From contig OY969786.1 in assembly GCA_963703075.1 (NCBI GenBank), positions 558,001-622,000 of the forward strand: a stretch of DNA of 64,000 nucleotides. Direction: 5' to 3'. The position numbers were made by a program, and so were the translations under genes. Position 1 is the first letter of the stretch. The number at the start of each line of letters is the position of its first letter. The stretch is from Korobacter sp963703075 (GTDB taxonomy: Bacteria; Acidobacteriota; Terriglobia; Terriglobales; Acidobacteriaceae). Positions 26,213 to 34,229 of this stretch are shown one piece after another. The notes beneath the pieces are model-generated. The model had not been told where the DNA came from, ran no database searches, and was given only the letters and a program-made list of their open reading frames with translations.

Positions 26213-26560
26213 CCCGCGGCCCAGCCCACAACCCTCCCAGCCTCCTCACTCTCTCTTGTCATTGCGAGGAGCGCCAGCGACGCGGCAACCCGCTGTTCCC
26301 CGGGGTGCCCCATCCTGAGCAAAGCGAAGGGTGGGGATTTTATCCGTGGTCAGCCCGCTCCTTCGCCAGCCTCTCCCTCACTCTCTCTTGTCATTGCGAG
26401 GAGCGAAGCGACGCGGCAACCCGCTGTTCACCGGGTGCCCCATCCTGAGCAGAGCGAAGGGTGGGGATTTCCCCCGCGGCCAGTCCACAATTCTCCCAGC
26501 CTCTCCCTCACTCTCTCTTGTCATTGCGAGGAGCGAAGCGACGCGGCAACCCGCTGTTCC
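26213..26560. repeat. Cluster of three ~130-bp tandem repeats
   Basis: The block CTCTCTCTTGTCATTGCGAG ... GACGCGGCAACCCGCTGTT begins at 26249, 26381 and 26511, giving periods of 132 and 130 bp. Copies 1-2 and 2-3 are separated by GTGCCCCATCCTGAGC ... GAAGGGTGGGGATTT (26305-26340, 26435-26470). The sequence GCGAGGAGCGAAGCGACGCGGC resembles the dispersed GCGAGGAGC...GCGACG repeat known from many bacterial genomes. It lies in the divergent gap between the ETF-QO and ABC exporter genes. Confidence 0.85.
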
Positions 26561-26579
26561 GTTACAATGCCGTACACCC

Positions 26580-27506
26580 ATGGCCACCGCGCCTCCACTT
26601 CGTATCGACTCTCTCGTCAAGCATTTCGGCGAGCTTGCCGCCGTGAATGGCGTTTCCCTCGAATTGCGTGACGGCGAATGTCTCGGCCTGCTCGGCCCCA
26701 ACGGGGCAGGGAAGTCCACCACCATCCGCAGCATCGTCGGCCGCGTTCGCCCCAACTCCGGAACCGTCCGCATCTTCGGACACCCCGCCGAATCCGCCGC
26801 TGCCCGCGCCGCCATCGGATGGGTTCCGCAGGAGATCGCGCTCTATCCTTTGCTCACCTGCCGCGAGAACCTCGATTCCTTCGGCCGCTATCAAGGCCTC
26901 TCTGGAAAAGTCTTGCACGACGCCATCGAGTGGTGCCTGCAGTGGTCCACGCTCGCCGACAAAGCCAAAGAAACTGTGAAGCAGCTCTCCGGCGGCATGA
27001 AACGCCGCCTCAACATGGCCTGCGGTCTCATCCATCGCCCCCGCGTGGTTCTCATGGACGAGCCCACCGTCGGCGTCGATCCGCAATCGCGCAACCGCAT
27101 CTTCGAAATGATCGAGGGCCTGCGCGCCCAGGGCATGTCGATCATCTACACCACCCATTACATGGAAGAGGCCGAGCGCCTTTGCGATCGCATCGCCATC
27201 ATCGATCACGGCCAGGTGATCGCCCTCGGCACCCGCGACGACCTCGTCCTCCAGTCCTTCGGCGGACGCAGCGACGTTCTCATGCGCCTCAAGGATCCGC
27301 AGCAGACCGCTGCCGCCTGGATCGCCTCCCGCGGCGGCACCTACGACGCCCAAGTCGCGCACTTCTCCGTCGACCGGCCCACCGAAATCGCCGGCTTGCT
27401 CGACGCTGCTCACAACGCCGGTCTGGAAGTCATCGACGTCGTTCTCCGCCGCCCTAATCTCGAATCCGTATTTCTTCAGCTCACCGGGAGGGACCTCCGC
27501 GAATGA
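26580..27506 (+). CDS. ABC-2 type exporter ATP-binding protein
   Basis: 308 aa from the ATG at 26580; the open frame extends back to 26331 but that part is repeat DNA. The nucleotide-binding domain has Walker A GPNGAGKST, the signature LSGGMKRRLNMA, Walker B VVLMDEPTVGVDP and the switch region YTTHYMEEAERLCD. A C-terminal extension of about 80 residues (LKDPQQTAAAWIASRGG...) is typical of DrrA/CcmA-like ATPases. Overlaps the permease gene by 4 bp. Substrate unknown; drug, lipid or polysaccharide export are usual for the class. Confidence 0.92.
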   Translation: MATAPPLRIDSLVKHFGELAAVNGVSLELRDGECLGLLGPNGAGKSTTIRSIVGRVRPNSGTVRIFGHPAESAAARAAIGWVPQEIALYPLLTCRENLDSFGRYQGLSGKVLHDAIEWCLQWSTLADKAKETVKQLSGGMKRRLNMACGLIHRPRVVLMDEPTVGVDPQSRNRIFEMIEGLRAQGMSIIYTTHYMEEAERLCDRIAIIDHGQVIALGTRDDLVLQSFGGRSDVLMRLKDPQQTAAAWIASRGGTYDAQVAHFSVDRPTEIAGLLDAAHNAGLEVIDVVLRRPNLESVFLQLTGRDLRE

Positions 27507-28795
27507 TTGCCGCCATCGTACGCACCAGCTTCCGCGCCCTCCGTCGCGATCGCGGCGCTTTTATCCTTTCGTTCGTCCTGCCGGTCGCGTTCTTCAGCAT
27601 CTTCGCCGTCATTTTCGGACAGACCCACAACAGCACGCCGAAAGTCAGCGTCGCCGTCGTCGATGAAGACCACAGCATCGCCTCGCAGCGTCTCGTCGCT
27701 GGACTCGAGCACGAAGAAGCCCTCAACGCCTTCACCGCGCCCAAGCCGAAAAACGGCGCACCGCAGAAGCCCGACTACACGGCGCAAACTGCCGAGGCTG
27801 GTGTCAAAGCCGGAGACTTCTCCGCCGCTCTCATCATTCCCAGCGGTTTCGGCGCCCACCCTATTGCCTTCGGTCCGCAAGCCACCGGCCAGCCGCAAAT
27901 CGAAATCCTCCACGACAGCTCCGATCCCATCGCCGCCCAGGTTTTAGCGGGAATGCTGCAGAAGGTCGTCATGACCTCTATGGGCGACGTCATGGCCGAT
28001 CAGGGCATGCAGTACTTCGACCAGTCCTCTGGCGGCCTCACCGCCGAACAGCGCAAAAATATCCAGGCCAACCTGGCCCTCTACCGCGCCTCCCTCAACC
28101 GCGAGCAGCAGAATCCCTCCGCCGCGAGTAACAGCAACAACGCCTCGCTGGTCGCCATGGACATCCGCGACGTGGTGGGCGAGAACAAGAAAAATCCCAT
28201 GGTCGCCTTTTACGCCGCCGGCATCGGTGTCATGTTCCTGCTCTTTACCGCAAGCGGCGCGGGTGGTTCGCTGCTCGACGAATCCGATAGCGGCGCTCTC
28301 GATCGCGTGCTCAGCTCGCATGTCAGCATGACCACACTTCTCGCCGGAAAGATGACCTACTGCACCCTGCTCGCCTTCTCCCAGCTTTGCGTCATGTTTC
28401 TCTGGGGATGGGCCGTCTTCCATCTCGAGCTCTGGCCTCACATCGCCGGCTTTCTCGTGATGGGCATCTGCACCGCTTTCGCAGTTGCCAACTTCGGCAT
28501 GATCCTCGCCAGCGTCTCCAAGACCCGCGCCCAGCAAGGCGCGATCGGCACCCTGCTCATTCTCACTATGTCCGCCATCGGCGGCAGCATGTTTCCCCGC
28601 TTCCTCATGCCGGAAGGCATGAAGAAAGCAGGCTTGCTCACCATCAACGGCTGGGCCATCGATGGCTTCACCAAGGTTTTCTGGTACGACGAGCCCGTCT
28701 CCCATCTCTGGCAGCAGGTCGTGGTTCTTCTCGCCATCGGCGTCGTCCTCTTCGTCGTTGCCCGCCGCTTTGCCGCTCGATGGGAAAGCGTTTAG
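27503..28795 (+). CDS. ABC-2 type permease
   Basis: 430 aa, partner of the overlapping ATPase (ATGA junction). One N-terminal membrane helix (about 18-38), a large extracytoplasmic domain (about 40-225) and then five helices (from YAAGIGVMFLLFTASGAGGSLL onward), as in YhgE/DrrB-like long permeases. The terminal helix ends in ARRFAARW. Terminator follows at once, so ATPase and permease form a two-gene operon. Confidence 0.9.
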   Translation: MIAAIVRTSFRALRRDRGAFILSFVLPVAFFSIFAVIFGQTHNSTPKVSVAVVDEDHSIASQRLVAGLEHEEALNAFTAPKPKNGAPQKPDYTAQTAEAGVKAGDFSAALIIPSGFGAHPIAFGPQATGQPQIEILHDSSDPIAAQVLAGMLQKVVMTSMGDVMADQGMQYFDQSSGGLTAEQRKNIQANLALYRASLNREQQNPSAASNSNNASLVAMDIRDVVGENKKNPMVAFYAAGIGVMFLLFTASGAGGSLLDESDSGALDRVLSSHVSMTTLLAGKMTYCTLLAFSQLCVMFLWGWAVFHLELWPHIAGFLVMGICTAFAVANFGMILASVSKTRAQQGAIGTLLILTMSAIGGSMFPRFLMPEGMKKAGLLTINGWAIDGFTKVFWYDEPVSHLWQQVVVLLAIGVVLFVVARRFAARWESV

Positions 28796-28798
28796 CAA

Positions 28799-28827
28799 CA
28801 GAAAACCCCGCGAGGGCGGGGTTTCTG
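28799..28827 (+). terminator. Rho-independent terminator of the ABC-2 operon
   Basis: Inverted repeat CAGAAAACCCCGC / GCGGGGTTTCTG with a 4-nt loop; the core 9-bp stem ends in GTTTC. Starts 4 bp after the permease stop codon. Confidence 0.75.
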
Positions 28828-28908
28828 TGGTCAGGGAGGAACGTACTTCAAGTTCTAACTGCGTTTTGCTGCCCATCACTCGCCACGTCAATTTGCGATT
28901 CTTGATCC

Positions 28909-28965
28909 CTCACTCTTGTCATCCCGAGGAGGGCCAAGCCCGACGTGGGGAACCTGCTTTCCAAC
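28909..28965. repeat. Diverged single copy of the GTCATTGCGAGGAG repeat
   Basis: CTCACTCTTGTCATCCCGAGGAGGGC... GACGTGGGGAACCTGC follows the same order of blocks as the cluster at 26249-26560 but with clear divergence. It lies just after the small membrane protein gene on the other strand. Confidence 0.5.
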
Positions 28966-28967
28966 GA

Positions 28968-29234
28968 CTAGGCCGCCCGGCTGCTGCTCAGAGCGTCCGA
29001 CCCATGCTGCTTCACCATCTTGTTGTAAGTGCCCATAATCAAAAACGGCGCCGGCCATTGCCCTACAAACAACGCCCAATTGTCTTTGCCCATAATCTTC
29101 AGAATGGCTGAACCTACCATCGAACCGACCGCTAATCCGAGGTATACGCTCGAAGGAATTTGCGACGTCTGCGATTCAATCGCGCCCGTGAATCCGTCTT
29201 CTTGTGCCTGCCCGCGGTAAACCTTGTTCTCCAT
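28968..29234 (-). CDS. Small membrane protein of unknown function
   Basis: 88 aa. The ATG at 29234 is preceded by GGAGATGACTG, a very good ribosome binding site. There are two weakly hydrophobic segments (about 30-46, VYLGLAVGSMVGSAILK, and 53-68, WALFVGQWPAPFLIMG), with a charged N-terminus and a Ser/Ala tail. No domain recognised. Its last codons approach a diverged repeat copy. The strong start signal and membrane-like pattern argue that it is a true gene, not noise. Confidence 0.65.
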   Translation of the reverse strand: MENKVYRGQAQEDGFTGAIESQTSQIPSSVYLGLAVGSMVGSAILKIMGKDNWALFVGQWPAPFLIMGTYNKMVKQHGSDALSSSRAA

Positions 29235-29531
29235 CAGTCATCTCCATTTCATTTTCACTGCGTCTGAGCAAGAGATGAGACCGCCGGGGGACAAGAGGTA
29301 TGACGCATAATCGAATTCGCAAGCTCCTTCGTCAAATGTGAGTGAGGATCACTTCAGCGCATCGAACCACCTAAATCATTCAAATCAGCGTGCCGCTCTG
29401 CTTGGAGGCACCGGCGCTGCTGGATTTCACACCCGCTGCGAAATCCGCTACCATACTCACTCTTAACCTTCATATCCGTCCGCAATCAAGGTGAATGCAG
29501 CTCTCAGCAGCATCGTCGTACCGGTGAACTG

Positions 29532-31523
29532 TTGAACACACGCTCTCAAGATCGCGCGCTCTGGACGTCCATTGTCGTCATCATGGTCGTCGTCCTCGCC
29601 GCCATCGCGGTTCTGCAATACCGCTGGAGCGAGCGTGTGTCCAATGCTACCCAGGCACGTATTGATGCCAGCCTTACGGCTTCCATCATGGACTGGCATC
29701 TCAACCTTCTCCGGGAAGTGGCCGAGCCCTGCTTCGCCATGCAGATTAGCGCCGAGCCGGATAATAAGGAAGATTGGGACAAGTATTTCCAGCGCTACGA
29801 GAACTGGTATCAGACCGCCACCCGTCCCCAGCTCTTTTCCAATCTCTACCTGGTGGAGGTTCCCAGGGCCGGCCAGGACCGGATCTACCGGCTCGATGTC
29901 TCCCATAATCGCTTCTTCAAGGAGCAGTGGCCGGAGCGCTTCGATGCCTTGCACCAGGAACTGCGGCGCCAGTCTGCCAATCCGGAAACTCTCGAGCGCA
30001 CCATTACCGACGATCCCCGCACCAAGGCAGACAATCCTCCCGGGCAGATGCCTCACGATCCTCTTTTCGGCTGGCAGTTTGAGGAGAACTTACCTGCTCT
30101 CGTGCATCCCCTGATGCATACCGATGTTCTCGAAGACGAGAAAGAAGAACATGCGAAAGCGCAGCGTTATCGAGGCGCCGCCACCGAGGAACGTCGCGAG
30201 CACGACACCCCGCGTCAGAAGGACAAGGACATCGATGAGATTGAGCCCGCTTACTGGATCGTCATCGAGATCGATCCCAAAGTCCTCACCCAGCAGCTCC
30301 TGCCGGACTTAGCGCAACACTATTTCGGAGGTCCCCAGGGCGCGAATTACGATACTGCCGTCATCGCCGGCCGCAGCGCGCGTGTCCTCTTTTCCTCGAG
30401 TCCTGCCTTCACCGAGCGTCCTTACGATCATCCCGACGCCGTGCTCGACATCTTCGGGCCACCCGTGTTCGACGGACGAGCGCCCCTCTCCCACGACTTC
30501 GCCGGAGACTTCCATTCCGGTGGGCCTAAGCCTGCCACCATCGGCGACGAACGCCGCAGCATGTCCGCGCCCTCGTGGCTCCCCGTCATGCAGGACCTTG
30601 GGCATAACCCACACTGGAATCTCGTTGTGCGCCACCGCCAAGGTTCGCTCGAGTCGCAGTTGTCATCCATGCGCCGCCGTGATCTTGGCATCAGCCTCGG
30701 CGTGCTGCTCCTTCTTGGCGCAACCATGACCATGCTCATTATCGCGACGCGCCGCGCCCAGCGCCTCGCGCGTCAGCAAATGGATTTCGTGGCCACCGTT
30801 TCCCATGAGTTGCGTACTCCGCTTGCCGTCATCTGCTCCGCCGCCGATAACCTCACGGATGGCGTTGTCAGCGGAAAACAACAGCTCGCCCGGTATGGCG
30901 AGACCATCAAGATCCAGGGAAAACAACTCATCGCTCTCGTCGAACAGATACTTCTCTTCGCCTCCACCCGCGAGGGACGCCAGACGTACCATTTGGAACG
31001 TCTCGACGTCAAAAGAATCGTGGATGTCGTTCTCACCAACACTGCTGGGCTGATGGAAATTGGCGGCATCCATGTGGAAAGCTCGGTCGAGAGCGGTCTG
31101 CCCCAGGTCATCGGTGACCTTGCCGCTATTTCCCAATGCTTGCAGAACCTCGTCATCAACGCGGCAAAGTATGGCGGCGACGCCCGGTGGATTTGCGTGC
31201 GCGCCCGCCAGGTACCCTTGGAAAAAACGGGAGAAATTCAAATCTCGGTGGAGGACCACGGACTTGGCATGAGCCGCGAGGAACTCGATCACATCTTCGA
31301 GCCCTTTTATCGCAGCCCGCAGGTCGCAGCCGCCCAGATCCGCGGCACCGGCCTCGGCCTCCCGCTGGCGCGGAGTCTTGCCACCGCCATGAGCGGTTAT
31401 CTCACCGTCCAAAGCAAGCCCGGACAGGGAAGCACCTTTATCCTGCACCTGCCCTTCGCCCAGGACTCGCCTTTGCGGGCCGCCGTCCCGCAGCCTTCCG
31501 ATAAAATATTGACCAACGCATGA
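29532..31523 (+). CDS. Membrane sensor histidine kinase
   Basis: 663 aa. An N-terminal helix (about 11-28) and a second helix near 385-405 enclose a large periplasmic sensor region (about 30-385) of no recognised type. That region contains a charged stretch near 200-235. Then come HisKA (VSHELRTPLAV, phospho-acceptor His425) and HATPase_c (N box NLVINAAKYGG, G1 EDHGLGMS, G2 GTGLGLPLAR). It starts at TTG; no better upstream start exists because a stop precedes it. Overlaps the response-regulator gene by 4 bp (ATGA), so the pair is co-translated and cognate. Confidence 0.9.
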   Translation: MNTRSQDRALWTSIVVIMVVVLAAIAVLQYRWSERVSNATQARIDASLTASIMDWHLNLLREVAEPCFAMQISAEPDNKEDWDKYFQRYENWYQTATRPQLFSNLYLVEVPRAGQDRIYRLDVSHNRFFKEQWPERFDALHQELRRQSANPETLERTITDDPRTKADNPPGQMPHDPLFGWQFEENLPALVHPLMHTDVLEDEKEEHAKAQRYRGAATEERREHDTPRQKDKDIDEIEPAYWIVIEIDPKVLTQQLLPDLAQHYFGGPQGANYDTAVIAGRSARVLFSSSPAFTERPYDHPDAVLDIFGPPVFDGRAPLSHDFAGDFHSGGPKPATIGDERRSMSAPSWLPVMQDLGHNPHWNLVVRHRQGSLESQLSSMRRRDLGISLGVLLLLGATMTMLIIATRRAQRLARQQMDFVATVSHELRTPLAVICSAADNLTDGVVSGKQQLARYGETIKIQGKQLIALVEQILLFASTREGRQTYHLERLDVKRIVDVVLTNTAGLMEIGGIHVESSVESGLPQVIGDLAAISQCLQNLVINAAKYGGDARWICVRARQVPLEKTGEIQISVEDHGLGMSREELDHIFEPFYRSPQVAAAQIRGTGLGLPLARSLATAMSGYLTVQSKPGQGSTFILHLPFAQDSPLRAAVPQPSDKILTNA

Positions 31524-32209
31524 ACGAACGCATTCTGTTGATCGAAGACGAAGAAGCATTGTTGATGACCCTCACGGATCGCCTCACCAGCGAAGGCTAT
31601 TCCGTCGAGATCGCACGCAATGGCGATGAAGGGTATGAGCACGGAACCCGCTCGACCTTCGATCTCATCGTCCTCGATATCCAGCTGCCCAAGCGCAATG
31701 GGTTCGACGTGTGCCGCGATATCCGGCAGGCCGGCGTCGCCACCCCTATCCTCATGCTCACCGCGCGCGGCCAGGTGGTCGATAAAGTCGTCGGCCTCAA
31801 AATCGGCGCCGACGATTACATGACCAAGCCCTTCGAGATGATGGAACTCACTGCCCGCATCGAGGCCCTCCTGCGCCGTGCCCCCATTCGCGCTCCTGAA
31901 CTCGACAATGTTCAGCAGTTCGGAGATTTGCGCATTGACCTGCGAGGCACCGAGGTCTCGCGCGAGGGCCGTGCTGTCCCTCTCAGTGCGCGCGAATTCC
32001 AGTTGCTCCGCTACCTCGTCGAACATCGCGGCGCCACCATCTCGCGCGGGGAACTGCTCAAGGAAGTCTGGGGCTACAACGCCGCTACCTATACCCGTAC
32101 CGTCGACATGCACATCGCCAGCTTGCGCCAAAAAATCGAAGACGACCCCAAGCAGCCCCAATGGGTCGTGACCGTCCCCGGGTTAGGCTACAAATTCGCC
32201 AATCTCTGA
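31520..32209 (+). CDS. OmpR/PhoB-family response regulator
   Basis: 229 aa. Receiver domain 1-120 with acidic pocket ED at 10-11, phospho-acceptor Asp53 in VLDIQLPKRNG and Lys in DDYMTKPFE. The C-terminal winged helix spans about 130-228 (SAREFQLLRYLVEHRG, VDMHIASLRQKIEDDP, VPGLGYKF). It is the partner of the overlapping kinase. Three 11-bp-spaced direct repeats, the arrangement that OmpR-family dimers bind, lie 74 bp past its stop and before the next gene, the best candidate target. Confidence 0.94.
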   Translation: MNERILLIEDEEALLMTLTDRLTSEGYSVEIARNGDEGYEHGTRSTFDLIVLDIQLPKRNGFDVCRDIRQAGVATPILMLTARGQVVDKVVGLKIGADDYMTKPFEMMELTARIEALLRRAPIRAPELDNVQQFGDLRIDLRGTEVSREGRAVPLSAREFQLLRYLVEHRGATISRGELLKEVWGYNAATYTRTVDMHIASLRQKIEDDPKQPQWVVTVPGLGYKFANL

Positions 32210-32282
32210 GAACCGCTTAGATCTCCGGCGTCGCGTCCCAAAAATCTGTTTAGGGCGATCAGGATTTTCGCTAACTGATTGA

Positions 32283-32312
32283 CTTTACAGACGCTTTACA
32301 GCCACTTTACCG
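32283..32312 (+). promoter_or_regulatory. Three 11-bp-period direct repeats, probable OmpR-type regulator box
   Basis: CTTTACAG at 32283 and 32294 and CTTTACCG at 32305, exactly 11 bp apart, about 80-105 bp before the ATG of the small secreted protein. A single similar element (GCATTACAGCCGC) occurs at 32856-32868 before the HlyD gene. Confidence 0.65.
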
Positions 32313-32389
32313 CCCTTTTCTCGTTCCGATGATCTACTACCTATACGCAAGGGAACTTCTCCAAACGGAGAAGAAATTAGGAGAAGATC

Positions 32390-32671
32390 ATGAAGAGAAT
32401 TGTTGGATACGCGCTGGCAATGACGATTGGGTTGGGCACTGGAGCAATCCTCTCCAACGGAGTTTCCGCCAACACCCTCACGCCCACCACGGTTGCCGTG
32501 CAGCATGGCACCGATGCCGCCTTCCACGATGGCCTTTATATGGGCAAGCACGACGCCGAACAGGGCCGTCTGCGCCATGTTTCTACCGGTCGCTGGAGCA
32601 GCTCGACCGACCGTTCGCATTATCAGGCCGGGTATGACGCTGGCTTCGCCGCGTCGGCCACCGCCAAGTAA
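32390..32671 (+). CDS. Small secreted protein of unknown function
   Basis: 93 aa. The ATG at 32390 follows AGGAGAAGATC. A signal peptide (MKRIVGYALAMTIGLGTGAIL, cleavage probably after VSA near residue 27) leads to a mature protein of about 66 residues. The mature part has two related aromatic/Gly/Asp motifs, FHDGLYMGKHDAEQG and HYQAGYDAGFAA. No family assigned. It has its own strong terminator and the direct-repeat box upstream, so it is probably a target of the adjacent two-component system and monocistronic. Confidence 0.75.
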   Translation: MKRIVGYALAMTIGLGTGAILSNGVSANTLTPTTVAVQHGTDAAFHDGLYMGKHDAEQGRLRHVSTGRWSSSTDRSHYQAGYDAGFAASATAK

Positions 32672-32697
32672 TTTCGCTCTCCCTGTCACATGTCACT

Positions 32698-32730
32698 GGG
32701 GCAATTTCTGACCAAAATTGCCCCTTTTTT
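32698..32730 (+). terminator. Strong Rho-independent terminator
   Basis: A perfect 10-bp stem GGGGCAATTT/AAATTGCCCC, a 7-nt loop and a run of six T. It separates the small secreted protein from the HlyD-ADOP operon. Confidence 0.95.
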
Positions 32731-32766
32731 GTTCTCAAAACACGTCTTTTGCCTCGTTTTTTGCGC

Positions 32767-32782
32767 TGTTCAATTCCGGACA
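32767..32782. promoter_or_regulatory. Possible upstream activator site for the sigma-54 promoter
   Basis: Imperfect dyad TGTTC-N6-GGACA about 110 bp upstream of the -24 element; GGACA recurs at 32798. The position is typical of enhancer sites for NtrC-type activators, but the symmetry is modest. Confidence 0.3.
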
Positions 32783-32875
32783 CTTTTCTCCGCAACAGGA
32801 CACTCCATCCCTTCCTGGGGTCCCTGCGCCTCTCGATAAGTAATTTGTAATCAGCGCATTACAGCCGCTTCCCGG

Positions 32876-32892
32876 TTGGCGTTCAGCTTGCA
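32876..32892 (+). promoter_or_regulatory. Putative sigma-54 (-24/-12) promoter of the HlyD-ADOP operon
   Basis: TTGGCGTTCAGCTTGCA: GG at 32878-32879 and GC at 32890-32891 with the invariant 10-bp spacing, close to the TGGCACG-N4-TTGCA consensus. The operon it would drive ends with an NtrC-type activator gene. Transcription would begin near 32903, leaving almost no leader if the GTG at 32906 is the start. Confidence 0.55.
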
Positions 32893-32905
32893 TCCTCAAC
32901 TTAAC

Positions 32906-34165
32906 GTGGATATCGCGCGCCCAGAGTTCAAGCAGAAAAAACGCCGTCGCCAGCTTCTCTTCGGCAGCCTCGCAATCATTGTTTTGTTGGCCATCACGGC
33001 TGGTGTTTCACGGTTGAAGCCCGCTGCGCCTTCGGTGGAGCGTGGAACGGTCTGGACCGACACTGTGAAGCAAGGCCCCATGCTGCGCCAAGTCCGCGGC
33101 CTCGGCACATTGACTCCCACTCCCGAAGATGTTCGGTTGATTCCGGCTGAAACCGAGGGAACCGTGCTGCGCATCCTCAAACTCCCTGGTTCGATGGTGA
33201 GTGCGGACACCATGCTTCTGGAAATGTCGAACCCGCAACTCGAGCAGGAGGCGGTGGACGCGCAACTCCAGTTGAAGGGCGCCGAAGCGGAATACCAGAA
33301 CCTGAAAGTGAAGTTGCAGAGCGACTTAATGAACCAGAGGGCCGGCGCCGCCACGGTGGGCGCCGATTACAGCCAGGCCCAGCGCCAGGCGCAGACCGAC
33401 AAGGCTCTCTACGATCTCGGCGTCATTTCCGGCCTCGCCTACAAGGCTTCGCAGGGCAAAGCCGATGAGCTCACCACCCGCAATGATCTCGAAGGGCAGC
33501 GATTGACCATCAACCAGCAGGCGATTGTGTCGCAGATGTCAGTGCAGCAGACCAAGGTCGATCAAATGCGGGCCCTGGCGCAGCTCAAGGAAAGACAATT
33601 AGACCGCCTGAAAGTGCGGGCGGGGATTGATGGAGTGCTGGTCGACCAGCCGTTGCAAGTCGGGCAGCACGTAACTCCGGGCACCGCGCTGGCGAAGGTG
33701 GTACAGCCCAACCGCCTGATGGCATCGCTGAAGATTCCTGAGACCCAGGCGCGTGACGTGCAGATCGGCGAACCCGCCTCGGTCGACACCCACAATGGCG
33801 TGGTCCAGGGCAACGTGATGCGCGTGGATCCGGCGGTCGTGAACGGAACGGTCACGGTTGACGTAAAACTCACTGGGGAGCTTCCGAAAGGCGCTCGTCC
33901 GGACTTGAGCGTAGACGGAACGATCGATCTGGAGCGGCTGGACAACGTGGTGTACGTGGGGCGTCCGGCCTTCGGGCAGGAGAGCAGCACGATCAGCCTG
34001 TTCAAGCTTGATCCTGACGGCAAAGGCGCAACCCGCGTGCCGGTAAAAGTGGGCCGCGCTTCCGTCAACACGATCCAGGTGATTGAAGGTCTCAAACCGG
34101 GCGACACAGTGATTTTGTCGGATATGTCCCGTTGGGATAACACCGACCGGATTCGACTCGACTAA
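32906..34165 (+). CDS. HlyD-like periplasmic adaptor of a MacAB-type exporter
   Basis: 419 aa from the GTG at 32906; the frame is open to a TTG at 32876, but the N-terminus that follows GTG (DIARPEFKQKKRRRQ) is the form usually seen in adaptors of this type. One helix (about 19-36) anchors it. Lipoyl and hairpin parts (about 60-260) include a Gln-rich coiled coil, and IDGVLVDQPLQVGQHVTPG begins the second lipoyl half. The C-terminal part is the membrane-proximal domain. It opens an operon of ABC ATPases, ADOP permeases and TolC and links them across the periplasm. No clear ribosome binding site. Confidence 0.87.
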   Translation: MDIARPEFKQKKRRRQLLFGSLAIIVLLAITAGVSRLKPAAPSVERGTVWTDTVKQGPMLRQVRGLGTLTPTPEDVRLIPAETEGTVLRILKLPGSMVSADTMLLEMSNPQLEQEAVDAQLQLKGAEAEYQNLKVKLQSDLMNQRAGAATVGADYSQAQRQAQTDKALYDLGVISGLAYKASQGKADELTTRNDLEGQRLTINQQAIVSQMSVQQTKVDQMRALAQLKERQLDRLKVRAGIDGVLVDQPLQVGQHVTPGTALAKVVQPNRLMASLKIPETQARDVQIGEPASVDTHNGVVQGNVMRVDPAVVNGTVTVDVKLTGELPKGARPDLSVDGTIDLERLDNVVYVGRPAFGQESSTISLFKLDPDGKGATRVPVKVGRASVNTIQVIEGLKPGDTVILSDMSRWDNTDRIRLD

Positions 34166-34229
34166 TTCCGGCGCAGGCACCAGAAGTGCTCGCCGGGTCC
34201 ATGGGAATCCATCTTTTCAGGAGAAAGAA

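Noticed and set aside
26213..26560. Possible CRISPR array
   Set aside because: Only three copies, units of ~130 bp, and the intervening sequences are themselves repeated; no cas genes nearby.
26331..26579. N-terminal extension of the ABC ATPase frame into the repeats
   Set aside because: The frame is open only because the repeats lack stops; the conserved domain starts just after ATG 26580.
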